A stretch of DNA of 6,189 nucleotides from an uncultured Erysipelotrichaceae bacterium. GTDB lineage: Bacteria > Bacillota_I > Bacilli_A > Erysipelotrichales > Erysipelotrichaceae. Shown piece after piece: positions 4,921-6,189 of this stretch (positions are counted from its first letter, which is position 1; each line of letters opens with the position of its first letter). A program made the translations under genes and the position numbers. Under the pieces are notes generated by a model that saw only the letters and a list, made by a program, of their open reading frames with translations, did not search any database and was not told the DNA's origin. The stretch lies in assembly GCA_902795525.1 (NCBI GenBank), contig CADBLN010000096.1:1-6189 (forward strand), read 5' to 3'.

Positions 4921-6189
4921 ATGTTTAAAAAATCACAGAACAAAGACTTTTTAGCTCTCGAAGGCAAAAAAACTGGATTTTCTTTGGATAATTTCATGAT
5001 AATTTTCTGTTACATCGCATTGACATTAGTTGTTATTATCCCAGTATTCATGATAATTTATTACACATTCTGGGATGGAACAAAGATTGACTTTGAAATG
5101 TTCAGAGAAGTTCTATTCAGACAAGAGAACCTAGGCGCTTTAAAGAATACTGCCATTATTGGTATTGTGACTACTCTTTTAGCAACAGTAGTTGGTGTAT
5201 TCTTTGCTTGGCTGTTAGGACGTAGTGATATTCCTCTAAAAGGTGTTATGAGATTTTTGTTCTCAATTCCTTTTATGATTCCACCATTTTTAGCAGCAAT
5301 GAGCTGGGATATGATGTTCTCTGGCAGAGGTGGTTACATCAACAAACTATTGATGTCATTGCTTCATTTGACGGAGTCACCATTTAACGTTAACAGCTTG
5401 CTAGGTATCATTATTATTGAGGTTGTTTACTACTTCCCATTTGTTTATATGCAAGTAGTAAGTGCTCTTGAAAGAATGGACCCTACATTAGAAGAAAGTG
5501 CTAGAATTGCTGGCGCTAATCAATTATATGTAATCACAAGAATTACTTTACCACTAACTATCCCTGCTATTTCATCAGGAATGTTATTAGTTTTGATTAC
5601 ATCATTATCTAACTATGGTATCCCTTCACTACTGGGATTCTCCAAAAACATCTTTACATTGCCAACGATGATTGTAGAACTTATGAATAGAGCTGAAGGA
5701 AGCTTTATTGGTATTAGACAAGCTGCTGCTCTTTCTGTAATTCTTGTTGTCGTTGTTGCAATTGCTTTGGGTATTCAAAGAGTTGTATTGAATGTAGGTA
5801 GATATGACATTATCAAAGGTAAATCAATGAGACCAATGTTAATTAAATTGAGAGCTGCAAAATATCCATTGTTAGTATTCTCACTCATATTCTTAGCATT
5901 GGTTGTTATCGCACCTCTTGTAATGATCATTTGTATAAGCTTTATCAAGGCGTATGGTCTACCTATTACACTTGAAAACTTTACGCTCGCTCATTACCAA
6001 AGAATCTTTGCGGGAACTAACGTAATGGTAGTAGATGCTATTAAGAATAGTTTATTCTTAGGCTTCTCTGCTGGTTTAATTTGTTTGTTCTTAGGAACAA
6101 TGCTAGCTTATGTTATTTACAAAGTTAAACCTAAAGGAAGCATTATCCTAGAAATGATGGCTGTATTACCATACTCATTACCAGGTACT
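4921..6189 (+). CDS. ABC importer permease, FbpB-like fused double permease (3' truncated by window edge)
   Basis: The frame is open for 423 residues from ATG 4921 to the window end with no stop. After a short charged N-terminus, hydrophobic segments lie at about 25-50, 77-100, 110-132, 160-184, 216-240 and 267-290, forming a first BPD_transp_1 domain. Its EAA loop is EESARIAGA at 191-199 followed by ITLPLTIP (Leu210-Pro211), the site that docks on the ATPase. A basic linker (about 290-314) leads into a second set of membrane segments at about 315-341 and 377-401. The sequence ends in LPYSLPGT, which in this family precedes the second EAA loop. Two permease domains in one chain are typical of FbpB/AfuB-type iron importers (COG1178, usually 500-560 residues), so roughly a quarter of the gene is missing. 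Translation is probably coupled to the ATPase gene. The gene order is binding protein, ATPase, permease, whereas classical fbpABC has the permease second. Confidence 0.93.
   Translation, partial: MFKKSQNKDFLALEGKKTGFSLDNFMIIFCYIALTLVVIIPVFMIIYYTFWDGTKIDFEMFREVLFRQENLGALKNTAIIGIVTTLLATVVGVFFAWLLGRSDIPLKGVMRFLFSIPFMIPPFLAAMSWDMMFSGRGGYINKLLMSLLHLTESPFNVNSLLGIIIIEVVYYFPFVYMQVVSALERMDPTLEESARIAGANQLYVITRITLPLTIPAISSGMLLVLITSLSNYGIPSLLGFSKNIFTLPTMIVELMNRAEGSFIGIRQAAALSVILVVVVAIALGIQRVVLNVGRYDIIKGKSMRPMLIKLRAAKYPLLVFSLIFLALVVIAPLVMIICISFIKAYGLPITLENFTLAHYQRIFAGTNVMVVDAIKNSLFLGFSAGLICLFLGTMLAYVIYKVKPKGSIILEMMAVLPYSLPGT

Overview
The window is AT-rich bacterial DNA read entirely on the plus strand. 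It looks like a low-GC Bacillota (Firmicutes): AGGAGG-type ribosome binding sites, one TTG start, Rho-independent terminators, a Cys-anchored lipoprotein, and a truncated alcohol dehydrogenase resembling the Thermoanaerobacter brockii secondary-alcohol dehydrogenase. Tryptophan is encoded by TGG and TGA is a stop codon, so the standard bacterial code fits and the Mycoplasma code does not. Nothing in the sequence fixes the genus.

Layout. Bases 1-273 hold the last 90 codons of a zinc-type NADP-dependent secondary-alcohol dehydrogenase. A perfect 13-bp hairpin follows. Bases 329-1267 encode a G3E (COG0523/CobW-like) GTPase with a CxCC motif and a C-terminal histidine tail, probably a metal chaperone, closed by a clear terminator. 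Bases 1354-2577 encode a compact metallo-beta-lactamase/beta-CASP nuclease-like protein with its own good promoter, and a terminator overlaps its stop codon. From 2723 to the window end lies an ABC importer operon: a lipoprotein substrate-binding protein (TTG start), a 12-bp intercistronic hairpin, an ATPase with a C-terminal TOBE-type region, and a double-length permease that runs off the right edge.

How the genes fit together. The last three genes form one uptake system of the family annotated as Fe(3+)/AfuA/FbpABC (COG1840, COG3842, COG1178). No iron-responsive operator is visible and the paired-tyrosine iron site of FbpA is not evident, so the substrate is open. The G3E GTPase and the beta-CASP protein are separate transcription units. 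They form a plausible pair, because a putative metal-delivery protein lies beside an enzyme predicted to need two zinc ions, but this is inference. I see no CRISPR array, insertion sequence, tRNA or rRNA. I do not see a wholly new system here; the points worth following are the unusual GTPase, the divergent beta-CASP protein, the substrate of the importer, and three hairpins placed where they could control expression.
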